DNA of 64,000 nucleotides from Arenibacter palladensis (GCF_900129275.1 NZ_FQUX01000004.1:372001-436000); one strand, 5' to 3'. Shown: positions 46,131 to 55,112, counted from the stretch's first letter. The notes: generated from the letters alone by a model not told the origin. Translations and numbers: made by a program.

Positions 46131-49013
46131 TTATTGTTCGCTTAAAAGCGTTTCAATTAGTGCTATTTGTGGTTTATTTTCCTCGGATGGCCTAGCTTGT
46201 AATTGGTCACTGAATTTCTGTAATAATTTCTTGGAGGCTACTGTTTTTAATGCTGCGATCCTTTGAAGCGTATAGGTTAAAATATTCGGAATCTGTGCTT
46301 TTTCCGCCAATTCTAGGGAACGCTCAGGGTCCAGGGGAATCAAGGGTTCGGTGGCGTACCATAACATTAAGGGGAGATTGTGGTCCGCTAAATCCTCCGA
46401 TTTTTGAACCAGTGCTTCCAACACGTCCCATCTATCTATGGGAGACAGACGAAGCATTCCTGAAGCGAGGTAAAGCCTTACCAAAGGTGATGGGTCTGTT
46501 TTGGCCATGTTGACAAACTTCTCAAGAGTGGTTGAAGAGATTGTCTTATCCTCGCAAAGTAATTGTATGGCCCAACTTCTAAGATATTCATTGTTGTGAC
46601 CCAATAAATCGTTTAGCTCCTTTTCATTAAGCCCCTGGGTAACGTGTAAGGTCCATAGCGCTCTTAACTTTCTAGTTATGTCCGGATTAGTGGCTAGAAT
46701 ATCTTTAAGGGCGGTGTGTACTTCAAAGTTTCCGCCCCGCTCCTGTAAAATGGTCCTGGCCTGCCTCACATAAAATTCGTTGGGGTGTAATTGATAATTT
46801 ACCAATTCCAATTCCGATGCTTGGGTTAAATCGACCCGAACCCATTGATCATTTTCATGGCTAATCTTAAAGATGCGTCCCAAGGTTTTGTCATGAACGT
46901 CCGGGTTGGAACTGTGGCATTGGTTCTGATCATACCAATCAATAGCGAATACCGATCCACTGGGATCGTATTTAAAGTTGAGCCATTGCGACCAAGAATC
47001 GTTCATGGCCAAAAAATCCTGATTATGGGAACCAATATATCCAGAACCTGATCTGGTAAGTTGGTCATTGTTTAGCTTGGAACCATTAATATTATTCATA
47101 AAAATGGTATTGTGATATTTTTTGGGCCAGGTATTTCCTCCCAAATAAATCATGGCGCCTGCATGGGCATGGCCACCACCAGCTGCCGCTGATCTAAAAT
47201 TACCGGCATGTGGACCGCGATCGCCGAGCCAATGTACATGGTCCCCTATAGTTTTAATATCATCATAGGTATATGGATTAAAATGATTCCCTGCCTGTCT
47301 TTGGTAGCGTGCCCCTTGAATTACGTGATAGAGATGTGGTATTACACAGACGGTGATAAATGGATGTCCGTAATCATTAAAATCGATGCCCCAAGGATTG
47401 CTGCTGCCTTCGGCAAACACTTCAAACTTATGCCTCGTTGGGTGATAGCGCCATACTCCGGCGTTGATTTTTGTCCTTTGCTTATCGGTAGCACCTGGCT
47501 TACCTACATTGGAATGGGTAAAAACTCCCTGTACTCCGTATAACCATCCATCGGGGCCCCAACGCAGATTATTTAAAACCTCATGTGTATCGTCCAATCC
47601 CCAACCATCCAATAATTTTTGTGGGGGTCCTGAAGGCTTATCCTTATCTGCATCAATTGGAATATATAGCAGATACGGGGCTGCGCCTAACCATACACCT
47701 CCCATGCCCACTTCTATTCCGCTAACCAAATTAAGGCCTTCTGTGAAAACTTTTCTTTTGTCCAATCTTCCATCGCCGTTGGTATCTTCAAAAATCAGAA
47801 TACGATCTTTTCCTTGGCCTTCAGGGGCAGGGGTAGGATAGGTGTGTCCCTCAACGACCCATATGCGGCCCTTGGGGTCTATAGTGAAGCTTATTGGCCG
47901 TACCACCTCTGGTTCAGAGGCTGCCAATGTAATAGTAAAGTCTTTGGGCAATGTCATGGCCTTTGCAGCCTCCAAGCCGGAGAGCCCACAATTTAAAATG
48001 GGGTCCAATGGTGGGAGGACAATGATATCGCTTTGATTTAGTTCATTGGGAAAGTAAGGTCGGGTAGGGTAGAACCGGAAATCATCAAAATTAATATGGG
48101 CCCATTTGTCATCCTTGATATAGGGTATTTGTGAAATACCGGTTTCATGGTCGATAATTCGGATATATATTTCTTGTTTTAAATAGGGGGATAGATTGGC
48201 TACCACAGGTTGAAGGGTTGCCCTGCCTTGTCCCGTAGAGCTGAAAATGACTTCCTGTGTTTTATTGAGCACCAACTCCACACGTGTATCTGCCAAGGCA
48301 CCACCGGACACCTTAAAGGAGGCATATGGGTGGGTGACCTTAAAGGGAACAGAACTCAGTGTACCTGTAAGTTTGTAGTTCGTGTTACCACCACTACTTA
48401 GGAAATAGTCGCCATCAAAGGAAATTAGTGCATCGGCTTCGTGCACTGGCGATGGGTCCTTGTTGTAGAACGGGCTCTTAAATGCGTCTCCCGTAGCTTT
48501 CCAATCCTGCAGGGAACCGGCTTCAAATCCTAAATTGAGTGGTTTTCCATTTTTGCTGGGTATGACCCCGGTTATGATGTTTCCAGATATATCGCCTTCA
48601 ACGACCTCAAAATTACCCACCATACCTGCTGCCCTATGGCCAGGCACCGTACAAAAATAGGTGTCGGAATATTGGGCAATAAAGCTTATACTAGTACTTG
48701 AACCTTTTTCCAACAGAGTACCACTTTTTATTCCCAATTTTTCCATGGCTATATCGTGGGTCATGGTTTCACCATTGGTAATGGTAATGTTTACACGGTC
48801 TCCTTTATTTGCCCTTAATGTTGGATTTCGAGTTCCATCTTTGGCAAAATACCCCAACATGGTAGCTTCCAGATAGTAATCTCGGTCTACGATAGTAGTT
48901 TCCGGAACCGTATCTGCTGTTTCTTCCTTTTTTGACTTTGTTCCGCAGCCTACTAAAACGAATAATAGTATTGGAACAATATAGGTTCGGGGTAGTAAAT
49001 GAAAATTGGTCAT
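46131..49013 (-). CDS. Cupredoxin - PVC-type sugar dehydrogenase - HEAT repeat fusion lipoprotein
   Basis: A 960-residue lipoprotein (Cys23 in LVGC). Residues about 45-140 form a plastocyanin/azurin-like cupredoxin with complete copper ligands His86, Cys121, His126 and Met131. A jelly-roll-like region (about 155-320) follows, then a beta-propeller like the Pirellula-type membrane-bound dehydrogenases (about 345-780, with RIWVVEGHTYPTPAPEG and NGDGRLDKR), and HEAT-like repeats to the end. I find no CxxCH, although many relatives carry a cytochrome c domain. It is the last gene of a minus-strand trio with an FG-GAP protein and a DUF1080 protein. Oxidation of a sugar is likely; the substrate is unknown. 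Confidence 0.85.
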   Translation of the reverse strand: MTNFHLLPRTYIVPILLFVLVGCGTKSKKEETADTVPETTIVDRDYYLEATMLGYFAKDGTRNPTLRANKGDRVNITITNGETMTHDIAMEKLGIKSGTLLEKGSSTSISFIAQYSDTYFCTVPGHRAAGMVGNFEVVEGDISGNIITGVIPSKNGKPLNLGFEAGSLQDWKATGDAFKSPFYNKDPSPVHEADALISFDGDYFLSSGGNTNYKLTGTLSSVPFKVTHPYASFKVSGGALADTRVELVLNKTQEVIFSSTGQGRATLQPVVANLSPYLKQEIYIRIIDHETGISQIPYIKDDKWAHINFDDFRFYPTRPYFPNELNQSDIIVLPPLDPILNCGLSGLEAAKAMTLPKDFTITLAASEPEVVRPISFTIDPKGRIWVVEGHTYPTPAPEGQGKDRILIFEDTNGDGRLDKRKVFTEGLNLVSGIEVGMGGVWLGAAPYLLYIPIDADKDKPSGPPQKLLDGWGLDDTHEVLNNLRWGPDGWLYGVQGVFTHSNVGKPGATDKQRTKINAGVWRYHPTRHKFEVFAEGSSNPWGIDFNDYGHPFITVCVIPHLYHVIQGARYQRQAGNHFNPYTYDDIKTIGDHVHWLGDRGPHAGNFRSAAAGGGHAHAGAMIYLGGNTWPKKYHNTIFMNNINGSKLNNDQLTRSGSGYIGSHNQDFLAMNDSWSQWLNFKYDPSGSVFAIDWYDQNQCHSSNPDVHDKTLGRIFKISHENDQWVRVDLTQASELELVNYQLHPNEFYVRQARTILQERGGNFEVHTALKDILATNPDITRKLRALWTLHVTQGLNEKELNDLLGHNNEYLRSWAIQLLCEDKTISSTTLEKFVNMAKTDPSPLVRLYLASGMLRLSPIDRWDVLEALVQKSEDLADHNLPLMLWYATEPLIPLDPERSLELAEKAQIPNILTYTLQRIAALKTVASKKLLQKFSDQLQARPSEENKPQIALIETLLSEQ

Positions 49014-49067
49014 GAGGTAAAAGTTTTGGTTGGTTTAGTTGGTAATGTTGGTTTGGTTATTATGTTT

Positions 49068-49706
49068 TTACTCTAATTCTTCAATAAAAATATCCTTAAA
49101 GGCAACAAGGGCTTTTCCATCACCATGAATTTGCAGGCCTATAAGACCCTCCTGAGGTATGTCCAGGTCCTTTTCTATATAGTCTACCGTTTTATGCCCG
49201 TTGATATATAGCCGTATTCTTCGATCTTCGGTCCTAATCTCATAATCGTTCCAGTCGTTTACGTTTATCCAACCAAGGACTTCTAAGGAGTCCGGGGCCA
49301 TCAGGGTTTTATTTCTTCTGGACTCATCATATAGGCTAGCCCAATAGTAATTTCCCCAATCGGCTTGGTAGCCGGTCATTTCATAGGGGGGATCTGATAA
49401 CCTTTTGCTTCTGAATTGAATACCCGAATTGATAAATCCTTCGTGGCCGGTTAATTTTATCTTTAATTTAAGGATGAAATTGGTATAGGAGCGCTTGGTG
49501 CAGAGGAAATCATTATGAGGCACGGTTTCGTCCAGAGAACCTCCAATGATGGTTTCATTTATAATCCGCCATGTAGATAGGGTATCCCCCTCCCAACCAG
49601 AAAATGTTTTCCCGTTGAAAAGTGAAGTATTCCCTGTAGCGGTTTTATTATTACAGGCCATCAATAGAATCAACAGTAGTGACAAGGAAAGAAGAAAACG
49701 TCCCAT
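49068..49706 (-). CDS. DUF1080 (3-keto-disaccharide hydrolase-like) lipoprotein
   Basis: A 212-residue lipoprotein (Cys18 in LMAC) with a concanavalin-like DUF1080 domain: LFNGKTFSGWEGD, then FINSGIQFRS, then GYQADWGNYYWASLYDESRR. Characterised members hydrolyse 3-keto-glucosides made by upstream sugar oxidation, which fits the sugar dehydrogenase-like gene 54 bp downstream. It follows the FG-GAP gene by about 100 bp. The enzymatic role is inferred from the family and context. Confidence 0.88.
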   Translation of the reverse strand: MGRFLLSLSLLLILLMACNNKTATGNTSLFNGKTFSGWEGDTLSTWRIINETIIGGSLDETVPHNDFLCTKRSYTNFILKLKIKLTGHEGFINSGIQFRSKRLSDPPYEMTGYQADWGNYYWASLYDESRRNKTLMAPDSLEVLGWINVNDWNDYEIRTEDRRIRLYINGHKTVDYIEKDLDIPQEGLIGLQIHGDGKALVAFKDIFIEELE

Positions 49707-49809
49707 TCGGTTTTGGTTTGCGGTTAGATTAACTGGTCATGACTACAAATTAAGCTAAAGAAATAAAAAAAACTACAGTCACCATTTTCCCTTGACATTA
49801 AAATTGGCC

Positions 49810-51732
49810 TCAATTCTTTAAATAATAAAAATGTCCATCTTCAGCCCCGATCAATAAGTTTGGTTTACCATCCTTATCCCAATCCACTACGGTTGGACTG
49901 GTTGTATGACCGGCCAATTTGGTATTGACTAGGTTGCCCCTTTTCTTAAAGATGGTATTTCCATTGGTTTCCCCTACGTTTTCGTACCATTCAATATTCT
50001 CACTATTGGCCAACAGATCTAGGTCCCCGTCCCCGTCCCAATCCGTGAATTCAATTTTTCTTCGCCCGCTACCACCTGCTTCCCGCTCCGTTAGACGCAG
50101 CAAATCGTTGCCAATGCTGCCATCCGCATTTTTGAAGATGCGTTGCCCTGGTTTTAGATAGAGTCTGCCTCTCTTTTTGAACCTTTCAAAAAAGGCCAAA
50201 TAACCTTCGTGATCCAACATTACCAAATCCATTAGTCCGTCCTTGTTCCAATCTATAGCGTAAGGTGTTGTTCTCCATTGGGTGGCCAATTCGTCTTTTT
50301 CCGGATTCCACCAGTTCCATTTTGGTTTAGGGATTCCACTTTTATCCCAGGCTACCTTAACACCTCCCATTTTAGTTAATTTGGGTGCAGTTTTTGTGCC
50401 AATGTTTCTATACCATTCCACTTTGCCAAAAATGGAGTTTAAAACAATATCCTTCAGGCCATCACCGTCCCAATCGGCAACAGTAAGGGTGGTATATCCC
50501 CATTTACGTTCGGCCGGACCTTGGATGGAACCACTTTCGCCTGCCATGATCCTAATGATTTTCCCGTCTGCTTCCAAATAAACGGGTTCCTTAAAATCAG
50601 GAGTTTCGCTCCCGTCCAAATTCTCTATAAAACCAATATAACCTGCCGAATTTCCACATATTAAATCTTCGTCCCCGTCATCGTCCCAATCCACGCTGAA
50701 AGGAGTGACCAAGGCTCCAAATTTTAGATTTTGACTTTTTTGCTGGATATAAATAGGCGACATAAAAATGGGCATATTATCCTTTACAGTTCCTGTATTC
50801 TCAATAAAAACTACCCTGCCGTCTTCGTCGCCTACTACTAGGTCAATTTTATTGTCATTGTTCCAATCGAGGGCCACGGGCCTCATCATTTCCAAATCCA
50901 TTTCGAGGATGCCAGAGGCATTCACCAAAAACCTTCCTTTGGCGTAGGTAGGATTTTCACGACTACCGGTGTTTTCAAAATAGGTGAATCGGTCTACGAA
51001 TTCGCCACATATGATATCCAGATCCCCATCACCATCAAAATCGGCTATATTGGGCGTAGTATTGCCATATACATCGATAGGTTTATCACCAGCTAGAATT
51101 TTCCCATCATTTCTGTATTTACCATTGTCATTGGTCAATAAATAAAGGTATCCGCGAAGGTCCCCATTGGTCCATTCCCCTTTTTCATTAAAGGCGTTGT
51201 CCCATCCATATTCGCTCCAGTCATCGATGCCTACAATAAGATCCATATCCCCGTCATTGTCATAATCAACATATTTCCAGTCGCTAAAACGTTCCTTATA
51301 TAAATCCAGCAGTTCTGATGCCTGATAAAGGCCTACGGGGCGGGTGTAACCATATCTTCTAAAATTGTCATATTCCAAACCCACTCCCAATACCCTGGGT
51401 TCGCCATCTACATAGGAAATGGCCACATTCCGCATACCGTCACCAATTTTGACCGGAGCATCAAATATGGGATTTCCGTTTTGGTCTTTGGAGCCGTTTT
51501 TGAATAAAAAGGTACCATTAAAAGGGACATCGGTACATGAAATAACCAAATCCAGATCCCCGTCCTGATCATAATCCATGGGTAAGGGGTTGGCCCAAAG
51601 TCCCACTGCCAGATCCTTGGTAGTGGTGGTGTCCTTGTATTGCAATCTTATTAATTTTTCATCTGCGGATTGGCTAAAGCCAAAGGTGGTAAGGGTTAAG
51701 AACAGGCAATGGATTAATCGTTTAAGCTTCAT
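49810..51732 (-). CDS. FG-GAP/VCBS repeat secreted protein
   Basis: A 640-residue exported protein (signal peptide to about residue 21) built of at least eight FG-GAP/VCBS-type repeats with calcium-binding DxDxDGxxDL loops, such as YDQDGDLDLVI, YDNDGDMDLIV and DWDGDGLKDIV. It probably folds into one or two beta-propellers. It is the first gene of the trio with DUF1080 and the cupredoxin-dehydrogenase. Polysaccharide lyase propellers (PL11-like) are a distant alternative, but I see no catalytic signature. Confidence 0.85.
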   Translation of the reverse strand: MKLKRLIHCLFLTLTTFGFSQSADEKLIRLQYKDTTTTKDLAVGLWANPLPMDYDQDGDLDLVISCTDVPFNGTFLFKNGSKDQNGNPIFDAPVKIGDGMRNVAISYVDGEPRVLGVGLEYDNFRRYGYTRPVGLYQASELLDLYKERFSDWKYVDYDNDGDMDLIVGIDDWSEYGWDNAFNEKGEWTNGDLRGYLYLLTNDNGKYRNDGKILAGDKPIDVYGNTTPNIADFDGDGDLDIICGEFVDRFTYFENTGSRENPTYAKGRFLVNASGILEMDLEMMRPVALDWNNDNKIDLVVGDEDGRVVFIENTGTVKDNMPIFMSPIYIQQKSQNLKFGALVTPFSVDWDDDGDEDLICGNSAGYIGFIENLDGSETPDFKEPVYLEADGKIIRIMAGESGSIQGPAERKWGYTTLTVADWDGDGLKDIVLNSIFGKVEWYRNIGTKTAPKLTKMGGVKVAWDKSGIPKPKWNWWNPEKDELATQWRTTPYAIDWNKDGLMDLVMLDHEGYLAFFERFKKRGRLYLKPGQRIFKNADGSIGNDLLRLTEREAGGSGRRKIEFTDWDGDGDLDLLANSENIEWYENVGETNGNTIFKKRGNLVNTKLAGHTTSPTVVDWDKDGKPNLLIGAEDGHFYYLKN

Positions 51733-51978
51733 AGTCGGATTTTACTAAGTTTATTTTGGATTGATAGGTATTTGTATAAAAATTTCAAATTAGTGTTTAT
51801 TTTTCAAATGACCAACACTATGAAAAAGGTAGCTGGGAGATGACGTAGCCTAGTAGTGAAATTCAATTGAATTTATCAATAATTTGGGAATAATCCTTTG
51901 ATCGACCACAATATAAGGGGTGAGTAAAAAAAATCATTTTTTTGCCAAAAGTTTAGGGTTTAATTGTTTGATCTTTCC

Positions 51979-51986
51979 TATTTTTG
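51979..51986 (+). promoter_or_regulatory. Probable original tRNA-Pro promoter (-7 element)
   Basis: TATTTTTG fits TAnnTTTG and lies 12 bp before a copy of the tRNA-Pro 5' end at 51999. The spacing suits a tRNA promoter. It is now separated from the intact tRNA by about 430 bp. Confidence 0.45.
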
Positions 51987-51993
51987 CAATCTC

Positions 51994-52009
51994 ATTTTCG
52001 GGATGTGGC
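51994..52009 (+). pseudogene. First tRNA-Pro 5' fragment
   Basis: The 16 bases ATTTTCGGGATGTGGC are identical to the leader plus 5' end of the intact tRNA at 52423-52438. The match stops after 11 tRNA bases. Confidence 0.65.
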
Positions 52010-52105
52010 CCTTCGTCTACGCTCAGGACAGGCCGCCCCACAGAGTATTCATTTATAAATGGAGATGCTGAGAAAGAATATAGAGTATTGAGTAAATTGT
52101 AGTAT

Positions 52106-52178
52106 CGGGATGTGGCGCAGTTCCCGCAAAGGAGCGGGACGGACCGGTAGCGTATCACGCCGATGGCGTGATGGTCGC
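52106..52178 (+). pseudogene. Second, truncated and rearranged tRNA-Pro-like copy
   Basis: Starts with the exact tRNA 5' segment CGGGATGTGGCGCAGT, then carries an inserted hairpin (52122-52127 with 52134-52139), returns to CCGGTAGCGTA, has a different but perfectly paired 7-bp arm (52154-52160 with 52166-52172), and ends with GGTCGC, the variable-loop/T-stem junction. The T-arm and 3' acceptor strand are missing. The GIY-YIG start codon is 9 bp further on. Confidence 0.75.
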
Positions 52179-52186
52179 TTGAAATA

Positions 52187-52423
52187 ATGGATTATGTAGT
52201 TTACATATTGTTCAGTGAAACTACCGACAGGTATTATGTGGGTCAGACGATCAATATTGAAAGACGGCTTGTTACCCACAATAATGGTGGTAAAAAGTAT
52301 ACATCCAAGGGCAGACCTTGGATTTTGATAAAAACTTATCCATGTATCGATCGAATTGAGGCGGTGCAGTTGGAAAGAAAGATAAAGAAAAGAGGTATCA
52401 AACGGTATCTTGGCGAAAAGTAA
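52187..52423 (+). CDS. Small GIY-YIG nuclease
   Basis: A 78-residue single-domain GIY-YIG endonuclease: VVYILFSE at the start, RYYVGQT at 16-22, the catalytic Arg in NIERRL near 26, and a later Glu within AVQLERKIKKRG. This compact length is usual for stand-alone Bacteroidota members (UPF0213-like). The stop codon is 4 bp before the intact tRNA-Pro, and a broken tRNA copy lies directly upstream, so gene and tRNA probably share a transcript. The arrangement suggests insertion at the tRNA, as in a homing or tRNA-targeting element. Cleavage activity and target are not known. Confidence 0.85.
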   Translation: MDYVVYILFSETTDRYYVGQTINIERRLVTHNNGGKKYTSKGRPWILIKTYPCIDRIEAVQLERKIKKRGIKRYLGEK

Positions 52424-52427
52424 TTTT

Positions 52428-52501
52428 CGGGATGTGGCGCAGTCCGGTAGCGTACACGGCTGGGGGCCGTGTGGTCGCAGGTTCAAATCCTGTCATCCCG
52501 A
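52428..52501 (+). tRNA. tRNA-Pro (anticodon GGG)
   Basis: Complete cloverleaf by eye: acceptor CGGGATG/CATCCCG, D-arm GCGC/GCGT, anticodon stem CACGG/CCGTG with loop CTGGGGG (anticodon GGG), T-arm GCAGG/CCTGT with TTCAAAT, discriminator A. CCA is not encoded. A perfect terminator hairpin follows. The tRNA is the integration point of the region. Confidence 0.93.
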
Positions 52502-52524
52502 CGAACCTAGAAATAGGTAGTATC

Positions 52525-52567
52525 AAAAACACTGTTAATCATTTGATTTTCAGTGTTTTTTGTTTTT
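52525..52567 (+). terminator. Terminator after tRNA-Pro
   Basis: Perfect 10-bp stem (52525-52534 with 52551-52560), 16-base loop, and a further T run. Confidence 0.75.
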
Positions 52568-52580
52568 AGCAATTTTATTT

Positions 52581-52636
52581 GATATCAAATGATATCAAAT
52601 GTGCACACCTAATTCGGTGTGCAAATCGGTGTGCAA
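52581..52636. repeat. Direct and inverted short repeats between tRNA and integrase
   Basis: GATATCAAAT is repeated in tandem (52581-52600); GGTGTGCAA occurs at 52616-52624 and 52628-52636, and an inverted GTGCACACC at 52601-52609. They are placed like integrase or excisionase arm sites of a tRNA-integrated element. Confidence 0.5.
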
Positions 52637-52728
52637 CTGTTCACTGGAATTGTAGTAAATTGAAAGAACTTTAGAGTAAGATTTGACTTTCGTCTTTACA
52701 AATTATTGTTTAACTAAAGTTTTTACAA

Positions 52729-54044
52729 ATGAGAACAAATCAGACTTTTACTGTTATTTTCTTTACTAGGAAATCGCGAAGTATTCAAAACCTGCTATCC
52801 ATTTATGTTCGTATCACCATTTTGGGCAAACGAGCAGAAATAAGTTTAAAGAGAAATATCGAAACCGTGAAATGGGACGCGGACAAAGGTAGGGGTAAAG
52901 GCAATTCCGAGGAAATCCGAATCCTCAACTCCTATTTGGATCAAGTGAGGAGCAAACTAATGCAATGCCATAACCAACTTATCCAGGAAGATAAGATAAT
53001 ATCCTCGAATGCCATAAAATTACGGTTTTTAGGGGAGGATAGTGTAACTAAGAGTTTATTGGATCTAACGAATATCACAATGAGAACATGGTCCATGTCT
53101 TAAAACCCGGTACCATGAAGAATTATTACACGACTGAGAAATACCTAAAGCGATATTTAAAAACTAAGCTCAAACGCGGTGATATTTTTCTGAAGCAACT
53201 CAATTATGGTTTCATTTTGGATTTTGAACAGTTTTTAAGGAGAAGTCTGAACAGCAAGAAACAACGGAGTCTTGGCAATAATGGGGTAATGAAACATTTG
53301 GAACGGTTCAAGAAGATGGTGAATCTTGCAGTAAAATTGGAATGGATGAAAAAGAACCCATTCGACCGCTTTCAATTAAGGTTCAATAAATTTGATAGGG
53401 TATACCTAACTGAAAGGGAATTACAGTTAGTGGAGGACATCGAATTCAAACAGGATAGATTGCAACAGGTTAAGGATTGTTTCGTATTTTCTTGTTATAC
53501 AGGTCTTTCATACATTGACATTAAAGGACTCACCTCTGAGAAGATTACAAGAGGAATTGACAATCGCAATTGGATATACACCAAACGGGAAAAAACAAAC
53601 GAATTGGTAAGGATACCAATTCTGCCCCAAGCTTGGGAAATTTTGGAAAGGTATAAAAATGGCCCTATGCATAATGGTTTACTTCCAATCTGTTCCAATC
53701 AAAAGGTCAACGTCTATCTCAAGGAAATTGCAAGCGCTTGTGGAATATATAAGAACATTACCTTCCATGTGGCACGTCATACTTTTGCTACCACGGTAAT
53801 GCTATCCAACGGGGTACCTATTGAAACGGTCTCAAAACTTCTTGGCCATACAAAATTAACCACCACCCAAATTTATGCTAAAGTAGTAGAGTCAAAAATA
53901 AGCGAGGATATAGGTAATCTTTTGGAGCGATTTCAGGCAAAAGAATATAAAAGTGCTATTGAAAAAAAAGAGAAAGAAAATGGATTAAGGGGAGGAACGA
54001 TCGACCCCAAATCTTACCATAACTTAACTGCGCATGGATCCTAA
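52729..54044 (+). pseudogene. Frameshifted tyrosine recombinase (IntDOT-like)
   Basis: Two overlapping frames (52729-53103 and 53088-54044) together make one Bacteroidota phage/conjugative-type integrase of about 435 residues. The frame changes near 53068-53072, where the downstream frame reads back through EYHNENMVHVLKPGTMKNY, the normal core-binding start. The catalytic part has Ser141 where Arg I normally stands (TGLSYID), as in IntDOT, then HxxRH at 227-231, His254 (LLGHTKL) and Tyr263 (QIYAKV), numbered in the second frame. A one-base loss explains the break; it could be a true mutation or a sequence error. It lies next to tRNA-Pro. Confidence 0.85.
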
Positions 54045-54094
54045 TTCGATTTTATAGTGTTCTGGTGGATAAGCGTAAAATAAAATCGAATTAG
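54041..54094. repeat. 14-bp perfect inverted repeat overlapping the integrase end
   Basis: CTAATTCGATTTTA at 54041-54054 and its exact complement at 54081-54094, with a 26-base spacer. It overlaps the last codon and stop of the integrase. It could be a terminator-like hairpin or a recombination-related site. Confidence 0.5.
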
Positions 54095-54778
54095 GGCGCA
54101 TTGAGCTTATGTTCAGGAGTACAATGCCAATACCAGAATTTTGGTCTAATATCCGATAATAAACGTTTGTAAACGACTAATATGTTTTCCACACTGTATT
54201 GATTTCAAGCAGGTACTGATATGTCCAAATAAGATGATTGGGTCACAATGATCTAGATTTAATGGAAACTTTCAAGGGTTTTGACCCTGTGACTAAAATT
54301 CTCTATATACTATTAGGAGCCAAGTCATTTAAGTCTAGTAAATATTACTAGGATATTATTTACATTAAAAGGTTCAATGGTTATAGGGGTTTCGAGCAGA
54401 TTTACATTAAAAATAGGATAGTGTCCCATATTTGATAAGCCCATATTTTTCTAAAAATCAACATTTTAACGTCAGTAACACCGCTTTAGCGTGTTACCCT
54501 CTTGCTTTACATATTTGTTTGCAGAACAACAAAACATGTAAACATTTTTATTCGCTGTAATACATTGTATTGAAGATTTCGCCTTTCAGAATCAATTCCA
54601 AAATGATTAAAGTAAAAGTAAAGAGATGGGTTATGATATTTTTATCAAATGTTCCACCAATTTGGGTTCTGGTGATATATTTTGAGGGTCTGCCAACCAT
54701 TAAATATTTCAGATTGTTGGTTTAGTTGGTAAAAGAAAAATGGGAAACTATTTTTCTTTTTTTTGTGTTATGGAAGCA

Positions 54779-55112
54779 TTAATAATCGATATACTTAGAA
54801 AGCTTGTTAAAAATTATAACAAAAAACTGTTTGTCATTTTTAAATTCCCCCCTGATTTTTTTAAATGCTATCCTCATTTGACTTTCCACCGTTTTTTCAG
54901 AAACATTAAGTTTCAAGGCAATTTCCTTATATTTTAATCCATCCCTTTTATTGAGTAATAATATCTCCCTGCACTTGGGTGGTAATTTGGCAACTATAAT
55001 TTTAACTTTTGAATTTTAGGGTCGTCGTGGTTCACTTCCTCCATTAAGCTTCCTTTAGCCATACTGTATTTAAGCTCATCAAAGATTTTATTTTTCAGTT
55101 GATCTTTTCGGT
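54779..55112 (-). pseudogene. ECF sigma-70 factor fragment
   Basis: The minus strand encodes region 4 of a SusCD-type ECF sigma factor: KLPPKCREILLLNKRDG, then LKYKEIALKLNVSEKTVE, ending with a stop at 54779-54781. Upstream in another frame is DELKYSMAKGSLMEEV, separated by a one-base frameshift near 54995. Region 2 is missing. It resembles but is not identical to the intact ECF sigma gene at 55468-56043. Confidence 0.75.

Larger units (their letters stand above)
51733..52186. other. Promoter and tRNA-fragment region before the GIY-YIG gene
   Basis: 454 bp between the FG-GAP gene and the GIY-YIG gene. It contains a putative tRNA promoter, two partial tRNA-Pro 5' copies and, between them, a segment beginning with CCTTCGTCTACGCTCAGGAC at 52009, which resembles short dispersed repeats I recall from Flavobacteriia (not verifiable here). 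A 60-codon frame across it is not called as a gene. Confidence 0.5.

Noticed and set aside
51920-52102. 60-codon frame with a lipoprotein-like start before the tRNA fragments
   Set aside because: It runs through the putative tRNA promoter and a tRNA 5' fragment, and its second half matches repeat sequence, not a protein family.
52049-52486. Minus-strand 145-codon frame over the tRNA-Pro/GIY-YIG region
   Set aside because: It is antisense to the tRNA and the GIY-YIG gene; the translation reflects tRNA sequence and has no domain.
54740-54937. 65-codon plus-strand frame
   Set aside because: It is antisense to the ECF sigma fragment, which explains its open frame.
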